From Diplolepis rosae (taxonomy: Eukaryota > Arthropoda > Insecta > Hymenoptera > Diplolepididae), in assembly GCA_030998225.1 (NCBI GenBank), contig JAPYXD010000741.1, forward strand, positions 1,240,001 to 1,304,000: DNA of 64,000 bases. Reading direction: 5' to 3'. The notes beneath the pieces are model-generated. The model did no database searches, was not told where the DNA came from, and saw only the letters and a list, made by a program, of their open reading frames with translations. Shown one piece after another: positions 1 through 14,269 of this stretch (its first letter is position 1; each line of letters begins with the position of its first letter). Both the position numbers and the translations under genes were made by a program.

Positions 1-3000
1 CACGACCTCAAATAATACTTCCCTACAGTAAAATTGAATGTCAAAAACAACAACTTGTACTGCCACATTTACTTGAAATGGGTTTTCTCATTTCATTTTG
101 TGTGATGGAACACGCGTATTTATGCAATCCTGAAAGTGGTTCCAATCATTTTTTGTATAAATTTGAAATTCTAAAACAACCACTTATACTTCCATATTTT
201 CTAGAAATGGGATTTTTCTTTTCATTTTGAGTGATGAAACACACGTATTTATGCAATCCTGAAAGTGCTTATGTTAGTATATGTATCTGACACAGATTCA
301 CATATACTCTTTACCATCTTCATTTAACTGCTAATGAAATGAGGAATTTGATCTTATTTTAATAATGTAACGCATTTTAAGCGAAATTAGGGCGATTGCA
401 ATGCTTCGGTTCCAATAATTTTTTGTATAAATTTCAAGATACCAGTCAAAGTCTGAACTGCGTAGAGTTGATGATACAAAATTTTTCGAAAATGTCAAAA
501 TCTATTTAAAAAAGTTATGCTTCATTCACGACCACAAATAATACTTCGATTTAGCAAAATTGATTGTCTAAAATAACAACTTGTACTGCCACATTTCCTT
601 GAAATGGGTTTTCTCATTTCATTTTGTGTGATGGAACACGCGTATTTATGCAATCCTGAAAGTGCTTATGTTAGTATATGTATCTGACACAGATTCACAT
701 ATACTCTTTACCATCTTCATTTAACTGCTAATAAAATGGGGAATTTGATCTTATTTCAATAGTGTAACGCATTTCAAGCGAAATTAGGACGATTGCAATG
801 CTTCGGTTCCAATCATTTTTTGTATAAATTTGAAATTCTAAAACAACCACTTATACTTTCATATTTTCTAGAAATGGGATTTTTCTTTTCATTTTGAGTG
901 ATGGAACACACGTATTTATGCCATCCTGAAAGTGCATATCATATTATATGTATCTGACCCATATTCACATATACTCTTATCATCTTCATTTAACAGCTAA
1001 TGAAATGGGGAATACGATTTTCTTTGAATAGTGTAACGCATTTGAAGCGAAATTAGGAGGTTTGCAATGCTTTGGTTTCAATCAGTATTTGTATACAATT
1101 CAAGATACCAGTTAAAGTCTGAACTGTGTAGTTTTTCGAAATTTTTCGAAAATGTCAAAATCTATTTCAAAAACTTATGCTTCATTCACGACCTCAAATA
1201 ATACTTCCATTCAGCAAAATTGATTGTCTAAAATAACCACTTGTACTGCCACATTTCCTTGAAATGGGTTTTATCATTTCATTTTTTGTGATGGAACACG
1301 TGTATTTATGCAATCCTGAAAGTGCATATCATATTATATGTATCTGACCCATATTCACATATACTCTTTATCATCTTCATTTAACAGCTAATGAAATGGG
1401 GAATAAGATTTTCTTTGAATAGTGTAACGCATTTGATGCGAAATTAGGAGGTTTGCAATGCTTTGGTTTCATTCAGTATTTGTATACAATTCAAGATACC
1501 AGTTAAAGTCTGAACTGTGTAGTTTTGATGATACAAAATTATTCGAAAATGTCAAAATCTATTTCAAAAAGTTATGCTTCATTCACGACCTCAAATAATA
1601 CTTCCATACAGCAAAATTGAATGTCCAAAACAACCACTTGTACTTCCACATTTCCTTGAAGTGGGTTTCTCATTTCATTTTATGAGATGGAACACGCGTA
1701 TTTATGCAATCCTGAAAGTGCATATCATAGTATATGTATCTGACACATATTCACGTATACTCTTTTTAATCTTCAATTAACTGCGAATGATAAGACGAAT
1801 TTGCTTTAATTTTAATCGTGTAAGGCATTTTAAGCAAAACTAGTAGGAATGCAATTTTTCGTCTATAATCACTTTTTGTATAAAATTCATAATGCCTATC
1901 TGAACTTTAGAGTTTTTATGATGGAAAATTTTTGGAAAATTTAGGAATCTATTGCAAAAGTTCCTCTTTATTCATGACTTCGGATAATACTTCTCTGCAT
2001 GAAAATTGAATGTATAAAACAACCAGTTGTACTTCCACATTTTCTTGAAATGGGTTTTCTCATTTCATTTTGAGAGATGGAACACACGTATTTATGCAAT
2101 ACTGAAAGTACATATCATAGTCCATGTATCTGACATATATTCACATATACTCTTTATCATCTTCCTTTAACCGCTAATGAAATGGGGAATTTGATCTTAT
2201 TTCAATAGTGTAACGCATTTGAAGCGAAATTAGGACGATTGCAATGCATCGGTTCCAATAATTTTTTGTATAAAATTCAACATACCAGTTAAATTCTGAA
2301 CTGCGTAGTTTTGCTGATACAAAATTTTTCGAAAATGTCAAATCTATTTCAAAAAGTTATGCTTCATTCAAGACTTTAAAAAATACTTCCCTACAGCAAA
2401 ATTGAATGTCCAAAACAACCACTTGTACATCCACATTTCCTTGAAATGGGTTTTCTCAATTCATTTTTTGTGATGGAACACGTGTATTTATGCAATCCTG
2501 AAAGTGCTTATCGTAGTATATGTATCTGACACATATTCGCATATACTCTTTACCATCTTCATTTAACCGCTAATGAAATGGGGAATTTGATCTTATTTCA
2601 ATAGTGTAATGCATTTTAAGCGAAATTAGGGCGATTGCAATGCTTCGGTTCCAATAATTTTTTGTATAAATTTCAAGATACCGGTTAAAGTCTGAACTGC
2701 GTAGTTTTGATGATACAAAATTTTTCCAAAATGTCACATCTATTTCAAAAAGTTATGCTTCATTCACGACCTCAAATAATACTTCCCTACAGTAAAATTG
2801 AATGTCTAAAACAACAACTTGTACTTCCACATTTCCTTGAAATGGGTTTTCTCATTTCATTTTGAGTGATGGAACACGCGTATTTATGCAATCCTGAAAG
2901 TGCTTATCGTAGTATATGTATCTGACACATATTCGCATATACTCTTTACCATCTTCATTTAACCGCTAATGAAATGGGGAATTTGATCTTATTTCAATAG

Positions 3001-6000
3001 TGTAATGCATTTGAAGCGAAATTAGGACGATTGCAATGCTTCTGTTCCAATAATTTTTTGTATAAATTTCAAGATACCAGGTAAGGTCTGAACTGCGTAG
3101 TTTTGATGATACAAAATTATTCGAAAATGTCAAAATCTATTTCAAAAAGTTATGCTTCATTCACGACCTCAAATAATACTTCCCTACAGTAAAATTGAAT
3201 GTCTAAAACAACAACTTGTACTGCCACATTTACTTGAAATGGGTTTTCTGATTTCATTTTGTGTGATGGAACACGCGTATTTATGCAATCCTGAAAGTGC
3301 TTATGTTAGTATATGTATCTGACACAGATTCACATATACTCTTTACCATCTTCATTTAACTGCTAATGAAATGAGGAATTTGATCTTATTTCAATAGTCT
3401 AAAGCATTTGAAACGAAATTAGGACGATTGCAATGCTTCGGTTCCAATCATTTTTTGTATAAAATTGAAATTCTAAAACAACCACTTATACTTTCATATT
3501 TTCTAGAAATGGGATTTTTCTTTTCATTTTGAGTGATGGAACACACGTATTCATGCAATCCTGAAAGTGCATATCATATTATATGTATCTGACCCATATT
3601 CACATATACTCTTTATCATCTTCATTTAACAGCTAATGAAATGGGGAATACGATTTTCTTTGAATAGTGTAACGCATTTGAAGCGAAATTAAGAGGTTTG
3701 CAATGCTTTGGTTTCAATCAGTATTTGTATACAATTTCAAGATACCAGTTAAAGTCTGAACTGCGTAGTTTTGATGATACAAAATTTTTCGAAAATGTCA
3801 AATATCTATTTCAAAAAGTTATGCTTCATTAAAGACCTTTAAAAAATACTTCCCTACAGCAAAATTGAATGTACAAAACAACCACTTGTAATTCCACATT
3901 TCATTGAAATGGGTTTTCTCATTTCATTTTTTGTGATGGAACACGCGTATTTATGCAATCCTGAAAGTGCATATCATAGTATATGTATCTGACACATATT
4001 CACATATACTCTTTATCATCTTCATTTAACAGCTAATGAAATGGGGAATAAGATTTTCTTTGAATAGTGTAACGCATTTGATGCGAAATTAGGAGGTTTG
4101 CAATGCTTTGGTTTCAATCAGTATTTGTATACAATTCAAGATACCAGTTAAAGTCTGAACTGTGTAGTTTTGATGATACAAAATTATTCGAAAATGTCAA
4201 AATCTATTTCAAAAGTTATGCTTCATTTACGACCTCAAATAATACTTCCCTACAGTAAAATTGAATGTCTAAAACAACAACTTGTACTTCCACATTTCCT
4301 TGAAATGGGTTTTCTCAATTCATTTTTTGTGATGGAACACGTGTATTTATGCAATCCTGAAAGTGCTTATCGTAGTATATGTATCTGACACATATTCACA
4401 TATACTCTTTATCATCTTCATTTAGCTGCTAATGAAATGAGGAATTTGATCTTATTTTAATAGTGTAACGCATTTTAAGCGAAATTAGGGCGATTGCAAT
4501 GCTTCGGTTCCAATAATTTTTTGTATAAATTTCAAGATACCAGTTAAAGTCTGAACTGCGTAGTTTTGATGATACAAAATTTTTCCAAAATGTCACATCT
4601 ATTTCAAAAAGTTATGCTTCATTCACGACCTCAAATAATACTTCCCTACAGTAAAATTGAATGTCTAAAACAACAACTTGTACTGCCACATTTACTTGAA
4701 ATGGGTTTTCTGATTTCATTTTGTGTGATGGAACACGCGTATTTATGCAATCCTGAAAGTGCTTATGTTAGTATATGTATCTGACACAGATTCACATATA
4801 CTCTTTACCATCTTCATTTAACTGCTAATGAAATGAGGAATTTGATCTTATTTCAATAGTGTAAAGCATTTGAAACGAAATTAGGACGATTGCAATGCTT
4901 CGGTTCCAATCATTTTTTGTATAAAATTGAAATTCTAAAACAACCACTTATACTTTCATATTTTCTAGAAATGGGATTTTTCTTTTCATTTTGAGTGATA
5001 GAACACACGTATTTATGCAATCCTGAAAGTGCATATCATATTATATGTATCTGACCCATATTCACATATACTCTTTATCATCTTCACTTAACAGCTAATG
5101 AAATGGGGAATACGATTTTCTTTGAATAGTGTAAGGCATTTGAAGCGAAATTAAGAGGATTGCAATGCTTTGGTTTCAATCAGTTTTTGTATAAAATTCA
5201 AGATACCAGTTAAAGTCTGAACTGTGTAGCTTTGATGATACAAAATTTTTCGAAAATGTCAAAATCTATTTCAAAAAGTTATGCTTCACTCACGACCTCA
5301 AATAATACTTCCATACAGCAAAATTGAATGTCCAAAACAACCACTTGTACTTCCACATTTCCTTGAAGTGGGTTTCTCATTTCATTTTATGAGATGGAAC
5401 ACGCGTATTTATGCAATCCTGAAAGTGCATATCATAGTATATGTATCTGACACATATTCACTTATACTCTTTTCAATCTTTAATTAACTGGAAATGATAA
5501 GACGAATTTGCTCTAATTTCAATCGCGTAACGCATTTTAAGCAAAACTAGGAGGAATGCAATTTTTCGTCTTTAGTCATTTTTTGTATATAATTCATGAT
5601 ACCTATATGAACTTTAGAGTTTTTATGATGGAAAAATTTTGGAAAATTTAGGAATCTATTGCAAAAGTTCCTCTTTATTCATGACTTCGGATAATACTTC
5701 TCTGCATGAAAATTGAATGTATAAAACAACCAGTTGTACTTCCACATTTTTTTGAAATGGGTTTTCTCATTTCATTTTGAGAGATGGAACACACGTATTT
5801 ATGCAATACTGAAAGTACATATCATAGTCCATGTATCTGACATATATTCACATATACTCTTTATCATCTTCCTTTAACCGCTAATGAAATGGGGAATTTG
5901 ATCTTATTTCAATAGTGTAATGCATTTGAAGCGAAATTAGGACGATTGCAATGCTTCTGTTCCAATAATTTTTTGTATAAATTTCAAGATACCAGTTAAA

Positions 6001-9000
6001 GTCTGAACTGCGTAGTTTTGATGATACAAAATTTTTCGAAAATGTCAAAATCTATTTCAAAAATTTATGATTCATTCAAGACATTAAAAAATACTTCCAT
6101 ACTTCAAATGCAATGTCCAAATCAACCCCTTGTGCTTCCACATTTCCTTGAAATGGGTTTTCTCATTTCATTTTGAGTGATGGAACACGCGTATTTATGC
6201 AATCCTGAAAGTGCTTATCGTAGTATATGTATCTGACACATATTCGCATATACTCTTTACCATCTTCATTTAACTGCTAATGAAATGGGGAATTTGATCT
6301 TATTTCAATCGTGCTAACGCATTTGAAGCGAAATTAGGACGATTGCAATGCTTCGGTTCCAATCATTATTTGTATAAAATTGAATGACTAAAACAACCAC
6401 TTATACTTTCATATTTTCTAGAAATGGGATTTTTCTTTTCATTTTGAGTGATAGAACACACGTATTTATGCAATCCTGAAAGTGCATATCATATTATATG
6501 TATCTGACCCATATTCACATATACTCTTTATCATCTTCATTTAACAGCTAATGAAATGGGGAATACGATTTCCTTTGAATAGTGTAACGCATTTGAAGCG
6601 AAATTAGGAGGATTGCAATGCTTTGGTTTCAATCAGTTTTTGTATAAAATTCAAGATACCAGTTAAAGTCTGAACTGTGTAGCTTTGATGATACAAAATT
6701 TTTCGAAAATGTCAAAATCTATTTCAAAAAGTTATGCTTCACTCACGACCTCAAATAATACTTCCATACAGCAAAATTGAATGTCCAAAACAACCACTTG
6801 TACTTCCACATTTCCTTGAAGTGGGTTTTCTCATTTCATTTTTTGTGATGGAACACGTGTATTTATGCAATCCTGAAAGTGCTTATCGTAGTATATGTAT
6901 CTGACACATATTCACATATACTCTTTATCGTCTTCATTTAGCTGCTAATGAAATGAGGAATTTGATCTTATTTTAATAATGTAACGCATTTTAAGCCAAA
7001 TTAGGGCGATTGCAATGCTTCGGTTCCAATAATTTTTTGTATAAATTTCAAGATGCCAGTCAAAGTCTGAACTGCGTAGATTTGATGATACAAAATTTTT
7101 CGAAAATGTCAAAATCTATTTCAAAAAGTTATGCTTCATTCACGACCTCAAATAATACTTCGATTCAGCAAAATTGATTGTCTAAAATAACCACTTGTAC
7201 TGCCACATTTCCTTGAAATGGGTTTTCTCATTTCATTTTGAGTGATGGAACACACGTATTTATGCAATCCTGAAAGTGCATATCATATTATATGTATCTG
7301 ACCCATATTCACATATACTCTTTATCATCTTCATTTAACAGCTAATGAAATGGGGAATACGATTTTCTTTGAATAGTGTAACGCATTTGAAGCGAAATTA
7401 GGAGGTTTGCAATGCTTTGGTTTCAATCAGTATTTGTATACAATTCAAGATACCAGTTAAAGTCTGAACTGTGTAGTTTTGATGATACAAAATTTTTCGA
7501 AAATGTCAAATCTATTTCAAAAAGTTATGCTTCATTAAAGACTTTAAAAAATACTTCCCTACAGCAAAATTGAAAGGTTCAAAACAACCACTTGTACTTC
7601 CATATTTCCTTGAAATGGGTTCTCTCATTTGATTTTGTGTGATGGAACACGCGAATTCATGCAATCCTGGAAGTGCTTATCGTAGTATATGTATCTGACA
7701 CATATTCACATATACTCTTTTCAATCTTTAATTAACTGCAAATGATAAGACGAATTTGCTATAATTTCAATCGTGTAACGCATCTTAAGCAAAACTAGGA
7801 GGAATGCAATTTTTAATCTTTAATCATTTTTTGTATAAAATTCATGATACCTATATGAACTTTGGAGTTTTCATGATGGAAAAATTTTGGAAAATGTTAG
7901 GAATCTATTGCAATAGTACCTCTTTATTCATGACTTCGGATAATACATCGCTGCATGAAAATTGAATGTATTAAACAACCAGTTGTACTTCCACATTTCC
8001 ATGAAATGGGTTTTCTCATTTCATTTTGTGTGATGGAACACGCGTATTTATGCAATCCTGAAAGTGCTTATGGTAGTATATGCATCTGACACATATTCAC
8101 AAATACTCTTTACCATCTTCATTTAACTGCTAATGAAATGAGGAATTTGTTCTTATTTCAATAATGTAACGCATTTTAAGCGAAATTAGGACGATTGCAA
8201 TGCATCGGTACAAATAATTTTTTGTATAAATTTCAAGATACCAGTTAAAGTCTGAACTGCGTAGTTTTGATGATACAAAATTTTTCGAAAATGTCAAATA
8301 TATTTCAAAAAGTTATGCTTCATTAAAGACTTTAAAAAATACTTCCCTACAGCAAAATTGAATGTACAAAACAACCACTTGTAATTCCACATTTCATTGA
8401 AATGGGTTTTCTCATTTCATTTTATGAGATGGAACACACGTATTTATGCAATCCTGAAAGTGCATATCATAGTATATGCATCTGGCACATATTCACATAT
8501 ACTCTTTATCATCTCCATTTAACTGCTAATGAAATGGGGAATTTGATCTTATTTCAATCGTGCTAACGCATTTGAAGCGAAATTAGGACGATTGCAATGC
8601 TTCTTTTTTAATCATTTTTTGTATAAATTGCAAGATACCAGTTAAAGTCTGAACTGCGTAGTTTTGATGATACAAAATTTTTCGAAAATGTCACATCTAT
8701 TTCAAAAAGTTATGCATCATTCACGACCTCAAATAATACTTCCATTCAGCAAAATCGATTGTCTAAAATAACCACTTGTACTTCCACATTTTCTTGAAAT
8801 GGGTTTTCTCATTTCATTTTGTGTGATGGAACACGCGTATTTATGCAATCCTGAAAGTGCATATCATAGTATATGCATCTGACACATATTCACAAATACT
8901 CTTTACCATCTTCATTTAACTGCTAATGAAATGAGGAATTTGTTCTTATTTCAATAATGTAACGCATTTTAAGCGAAATTAGGACGATTGCAATGCATCG

Positions 9001-9520
9001 GTTTCAATAATTTTTTGTATAAATTTCAAGATACCAGTCAAAGTCTGAACTGCGTAGATTTGATGATACAAAATTTTTCGAAAAATGTCAAAATCTATTT
9101 CAAAAAGTTATGCTTCATTCACGACCTCAAATAATACTTCCATACTTCAAATGCAATGTCCAAATCAACCACTTGTACTTCCACATTTCCGTGAAATGGG
9201 GTTTTCTCATTTCATTTTATGAGATGGAACACGCGTATTTATGCAATCCTGAAAGTGCATATCATTGTATATGTATCTGACACATATTCACATATACTCT
9301 TTATCATCTTCATTTAACCGCTAATGAAATGGGGAATTTTGATCTTATTTCAATAGTGTAACGCATTTGAAGCGAAATTAGGACGATTGCAATGCTTCTG
9401 TTCCAATAATTTTTTGTATAAATTGCAAGATACCAGTTAAAGTCTGAACTGCGTAGTTTTGATGATACAAAATTTTTCGAAAATGTCACATCTATTTCAA
9501 AAAGTTATGCTTCATTCACG
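1..9520 (+). repeat. Satellite sub-block: mixed long, short and divergent monomers
   Basis: Long monomers predominate, with short 270-bp monomers inserted singly (composite steps of about 668 bp, for example between the GTTATGCTTC landmarks near 4610 and 5279). Divergent monomers occur around 1760-2160, 5460-5870 and 7720-8100. The sequence is clean, with few irregular indels, unlike the block that follows. Confidence 0.85.
1760..2160 (+). repeat. Divergent satellite monomer (type B), example copy
   Basis: This copy aligns with the ordinary monomer from end to end but is clearly diverged: TTAACTGCGAATGATAAGAC replaces the usual GCTAATGAAATGGGG landmark, followed by AAGCAAAACTAG, TTTTTATGATGGAAAA and TTCCTCTTTATTCATGACTT. 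Similar copies lie near 5460-5870, 7720-8100, 11580-11950, 13850-14270, 15020-15400, 16490-16860, 29620-29960 and 32230-32350. They are more like one another than like neighbouring monomers, so they form a separate subfamily that spreads with segments of the array. Confidence 0.8.
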
Positions 9521-12500
9521 ACTCCTCAAATAATACTTCCCTTACACAAAATTGAATGTCAAAAACAACAACTTGTACTGCCACATTTACTTGAAATGGG
9601 TTTTCTCATTTTCATTTTGTGTGATGGAACACGCGTATTTATGCAATCCTGAAAGTGTGCTTATGTTAGTATATGTATCTGACACAGATTCACATATACT
9701 CTTTACCATCTTCATTTAACTGCTAATGAAATGAGGAATTTGATCTTTATTTTAATGACCGTAACGCATTTTAAGCGAAATTAGGGCGATTGCAATGCTT
9801 CGGTTCCAATAATTTTTTGTATAAATTTCAAGATACCAGTCAAAGTCTGAACTGCGTAGAGTTGATGATACAAAATTTTTCGAAAATGTCAAAATCTATT
9901 TAAAAAAGTTATGCTTCATTCACGACCACAAATAATACTTCGATTTAGCAAAATTGATTGTCTAAAATAACCACTTGTACTGCCACATTTCCTTGAAATG
10001 GGTTTTCTCATTTCATTTTGTGTGATGGAACACGCGTATTTATGCAATCCTGAAAGTGCTTATGTTAGTATATGTATCTGACACAGATTCACATATACTC
10101 TTTACCATCTTCATTTAACTGCTAATAAAATGGGGAATTTGATCTTAGCTTTCAATAGTGTAACGCACTTCAAGCGAAATTAGGACGATTGCAATGCTTC
10201 GGTTCCAATCATTTTTTGTATAAATTTGAAATTCTAAAACAACCACTTATACTTTCATATTTTCTAGAAATGGGATTTTTCTTTTCATTTTGAGTGATGG
10301 AACACACGTATTTATGCCATCCTGAAAGTGCATATCATATTATATGTATCTGACCCATATTCACATATATACTCTTATCATCTTCATTTAACAGCTAATG
10401 AAATGGGGAATACGATTTTCTTTGAATAGTGTAACGCATTTGAAGCGAAATTAGGAGGTTTGCAATGCTTTGGTTTCAATCAGTATTTGTATACAATTCA
10501 AGATACCAGTTAAAGTCTGGTTGAACTGTGTAGTTTTTCGAAATTTTTCGAAAAATGTCAAAATCTATTTCAAAAACTTATGCTTCATTCACGACCTCAA
10601 ATAATACTTCCATTCAGCAAAATTGATTGTCTAAAATAACCATCAGAAAATTGTACTGCCACATTTCCTTGAAATGGGTTTTATCATTTCATTTTTGTGA
10701 TGGAACACGTGTATTTATGCAATCCTGAAAGTGCATATCATATTATATGTATCTGACCCATATTCACATATACCTTTTATCATCTTCATTTAACAGCTTA
10801 CCTAGTTGAAATGGGGAACATACGATTTTCTTTGAATAGTGTAACGCATTTTGATGCGAAATTAGGAGGTTTGCAATGCTTTGGTTTCAATCAGTATTTG
10901 TCAGGAGTACAATTCAAGATACCAGTTAAAGTCTGAACTGTGTAGTTTTGATGATACAAAATTATTCGAAAATGTCAAAATCTATTTCAAAAAGTTATGC
11001 TTCATTCACGACCTCAAATAATACTTCCCTTACAGTAAAATTGAATGTCTAAAACAACAACTTGTACTTCCACATTTCCTTGAAATGGATTTCTTTCAAT
11101 TCATTTTTTGTGATGGAACACGTGTATTTATGCAATCCTGAAAGTGCTTATCGTAGTATATGTATCTGACACATATTCACATATACTCTTTATCATCTTC
11201 ACTTAACAGCTAATGAAATGGGGAATACGATTTTCTTTGAATAGTGTAAGGCATTTGAAGCGAAATTAAGAGGATTGCAATGCTTTGGTTTCAATCAGTT
11301 TTTGTATAAAATTCAAGATACCAGTTAAAGTCTGAACTGTGTAGGTTTTGATGATGGCAAATTTTTCGAAAATGTCAAAATCTATTTCAAAAAAGTTATG
11401 CTTCACTCACGAATTTCAAATAATACTTCCATACAGCAAAATTAAATGTCCAAAACAACCACTTGTACTTCCACATTTCCTTGAAGTGGGTTTCCTCATT
11501 TCATTTTATGAGATGGAACACGCGTATTTATGCAATCCTGAAAGTGCATATCATAGTATATGTATCTGACACATATTCACTTATACTCTTTTCAATCTTT
11601 AATTAACTGGAAATGATGGGACGAATTTGCTTTAATTTCAATCGCGTAACGCATTTTAAGCAAAACTAGGAGGAATGCAATTTTTCGTCTTTAGTCATTT
11701 TTTGTATATAATTCATGATACCTATATGAACTTTAGAGTTTTTATGATGGAAAAATTTTGGAAAATTTAGGAATCTATTGCAAAAGTTCCTCTTTATTCA
11801 TGACTTCGGATAATACTTCTCTGCATGAAAATTGAATGTATAAAACAACCAGTTGTACTTCCACATTTTTTTGAAATGGGTTTTCTCATTTCCATTTTGA
11901 GTGATGGAACACACGTATTTACGGCGGTGCAATACTGAAAGTACATATCATAGTCCATGAATCTGACACAGATTCACATATACTCTTTACCATCTTCATT
12001 TAACCGCTAATGAAATGGGGAATTTGATCTTATTTCAATAGTGTAATGCATTTGAAGCGAAATTAGGACGATTGCAATGCTTCTGTTCCAATAATTTTTT
12101 GTATAAATTTCAAGGATACCAGCTAAAGTCTGCAAACTGCGTAGTTTTGATGATACAAAATTTTTCGAAAATGTCAAAATCTATTTCAAAAATTCTATGA
12201 TTCATTCAAGACATTAAAAAATACTTCCATACTTCAAATGCAATGTCCAAATCAACCCTTGTGCTTCCACATTTCCTTGAAAATGGGTTTTCTCATTTCA
12301 TTTTGAGTGATGGAACACGCGTATTTATGCAATCCTGAAAGTGTTATCGTAGTATATGTATCTGACACATATTCGCATATACTCTTTTACCATCTTCTAT
12401 TTCTAACCGCTAATTGAAATGGGGAATTTAGATTCTTATTTCAATAGTGTAATGCATTTTGAAGCGAAATTAGGACGATTGTACCGTTTCTGTTCCAATA

Positions 12501-12545
12501 ATTTTTTGTATAAATTTCAAGATACCAGGTAAGGTCTGAACTGCG
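9520..12545 (+). other. Satellite stretch with scattered small insertions, probable low-accuracy sequence
   Basis: The monomers here match others in the array but carry many isolated insertions of 1-7 bases found nowhere else: extra bases near 9524, 9655, 9755, 10519, 10643 (CATCAGAAAATTG), 10797 (CTTACCTAGTTG), 10902 (GTCAGGAGTAC), 11921 (TACGGCGGTGC), 12130 and 12400-12440. True monomer evolution elsewhere in the array is mostly substitution. The pattern is that of an uncorrected single-molecule read used to bridge a repeat gap. Confidence 0.7.
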
Positions 12546-12597
12546 TAGTTTTGATGATACAAAAATTATTCGAAAATGTCAAAATCTATTTCAAAAA

Positions 12598-13943
12598 GTT
12601 ATGCTTCATTCACGACCTCAAATAATACTTCCCTACAGTAAAATTGAATGTCTAAAACAACAACTTGTACTTCCACATTTCCTTGAAATGGGTTTTCTCA
12701 ATTCATTTTTTGTGATGGAACACGTGTATTTATGCAATCCTGAAAGTGCTTATCGTAGTATATGTATCTGACACATATTCACATATACTCTTTATCATCT
12801 TCATTTAGCTGCTAATGAAATGTGGAATTTGATCTTATTTTAATAGTGTAACGCATTTTAAGCGAAATTAGGGCGATTGCAATTTTTCGGTTCCAATAAT
12901 TTTTTGTATAAATTTCAAGATACCAGTTAAAGTCTGAACTGCGTAGTTTTGATGATACAAAATTTTTCCAAAATGTCACATCTATTTCAAAAAGTTATGC
13001 TTCATTCACGACCTCAAATAATACTTCCCTACAGTAAAATTGAATGTCTAAAACAACAACTTGTACTGCCACATTTACTTGAAATGGGTTTTCTGATTTC
13101 ATTTTGTGTGATGGAACACGCGTATTTATGCAATCCTGAAAGTGCTTATGTTAGTATATGTATCTGACACAGATTCACATATACTCTTTACCATCTTCAT
13201 TTAACTGCTAATGAAATGAGGAATTTGATCTTATTTCAATAGTGTAAAGCATTTGAAACGAAATTAGGACGATTGCAATGCTTCGGTTCCAATCATTTTT
13301 TGTATAAAATTGAAATTCTAAAACAACCACTTATACTTTCATATTTTCTAGAAATGGGATTTTTCTTTTCATTTTGAGTGATAGAACACACGTATTTATG
13401 CAATCCTGAAAGTGCATATCATATTATATGTATCTGACCCATATTCACATATACTCTTTATCATCTTCACTTAACAGCTAATGAAATGGGGAATACGATT
13501 TTCTTTGAATAGTGTAAGGCATTTGAAGCGAAATTAAGAGGATTGCAATGCTTTGGTTTCAATCAGTTTTTGTATAAAATTCAAGATACCAGTTAAAGTC
13601 TGAACTGTGTAGCTTTGATGATACAAAATTTTTCGAAAATGTCAAAATCTATTTCAAAAAGTTATGCTTCACTCACGACCTCAAATAATACTTCCATACA
13701 GCAAAATTGAATGTCCAAAACAACCACTTGTACTTCCACATTTCCTTGAAGTGGGTTTCTCATTTCATTTTATGAGATGGAACACGCGTATTTATGCAAT
13801 CCTGAAAGTGCATATCATAGTATATGTATCTGACACATATTCACGTATACTCTTTTTAATCTTCAATTAACTGCGAATGATAAGACGAATTTGCTTTAAT
13901 TTTAATCGTGTAAGGCATTTTAAGCAAAACTAGTAGGAATGCA
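12598..13943 (+). repeat. Near-identical copy of 4215-5560
   Basis: The order of long, short and long monomers, the rare variants (for example GTGTAAAGCATTTGAAACG) and most bases match 4215-5560 at a constant offset of 8383 bp. A few differences occur (near 12822, 12883 and 13843-13930), and the last part matches 1750-1850 better. This indicates recent unequal exchange or gene conversion between blocks of the array. Confidence 0.8.
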
Positions 13944-14269
13944 ATTTTTCGTCTTTAGTCATTTTTTGGATATAATTCATGATACCTATATGAACTTTAG
14001 AGTTTTTATGATGGAAAATTTTTGGAAAATTTAGGAATCTATTGCAAAAGTTCCTCTTTATTCACGACTTCTGATAATACATCTCTGCATGAAAATTGAA
14101 TGTATAAAACAACCAGTTGTACTTCCACATTTTCTTGAAATGGGTTTTCTCATTTCATTTTGAGAGATGGAACACACGTATTTATGCAATACTGAAAGTA
14201 CATATCATAGTCCATGTATCTGACATATATTCACATATACTCTTTATCATCTTCATTTAACCGCTAATA

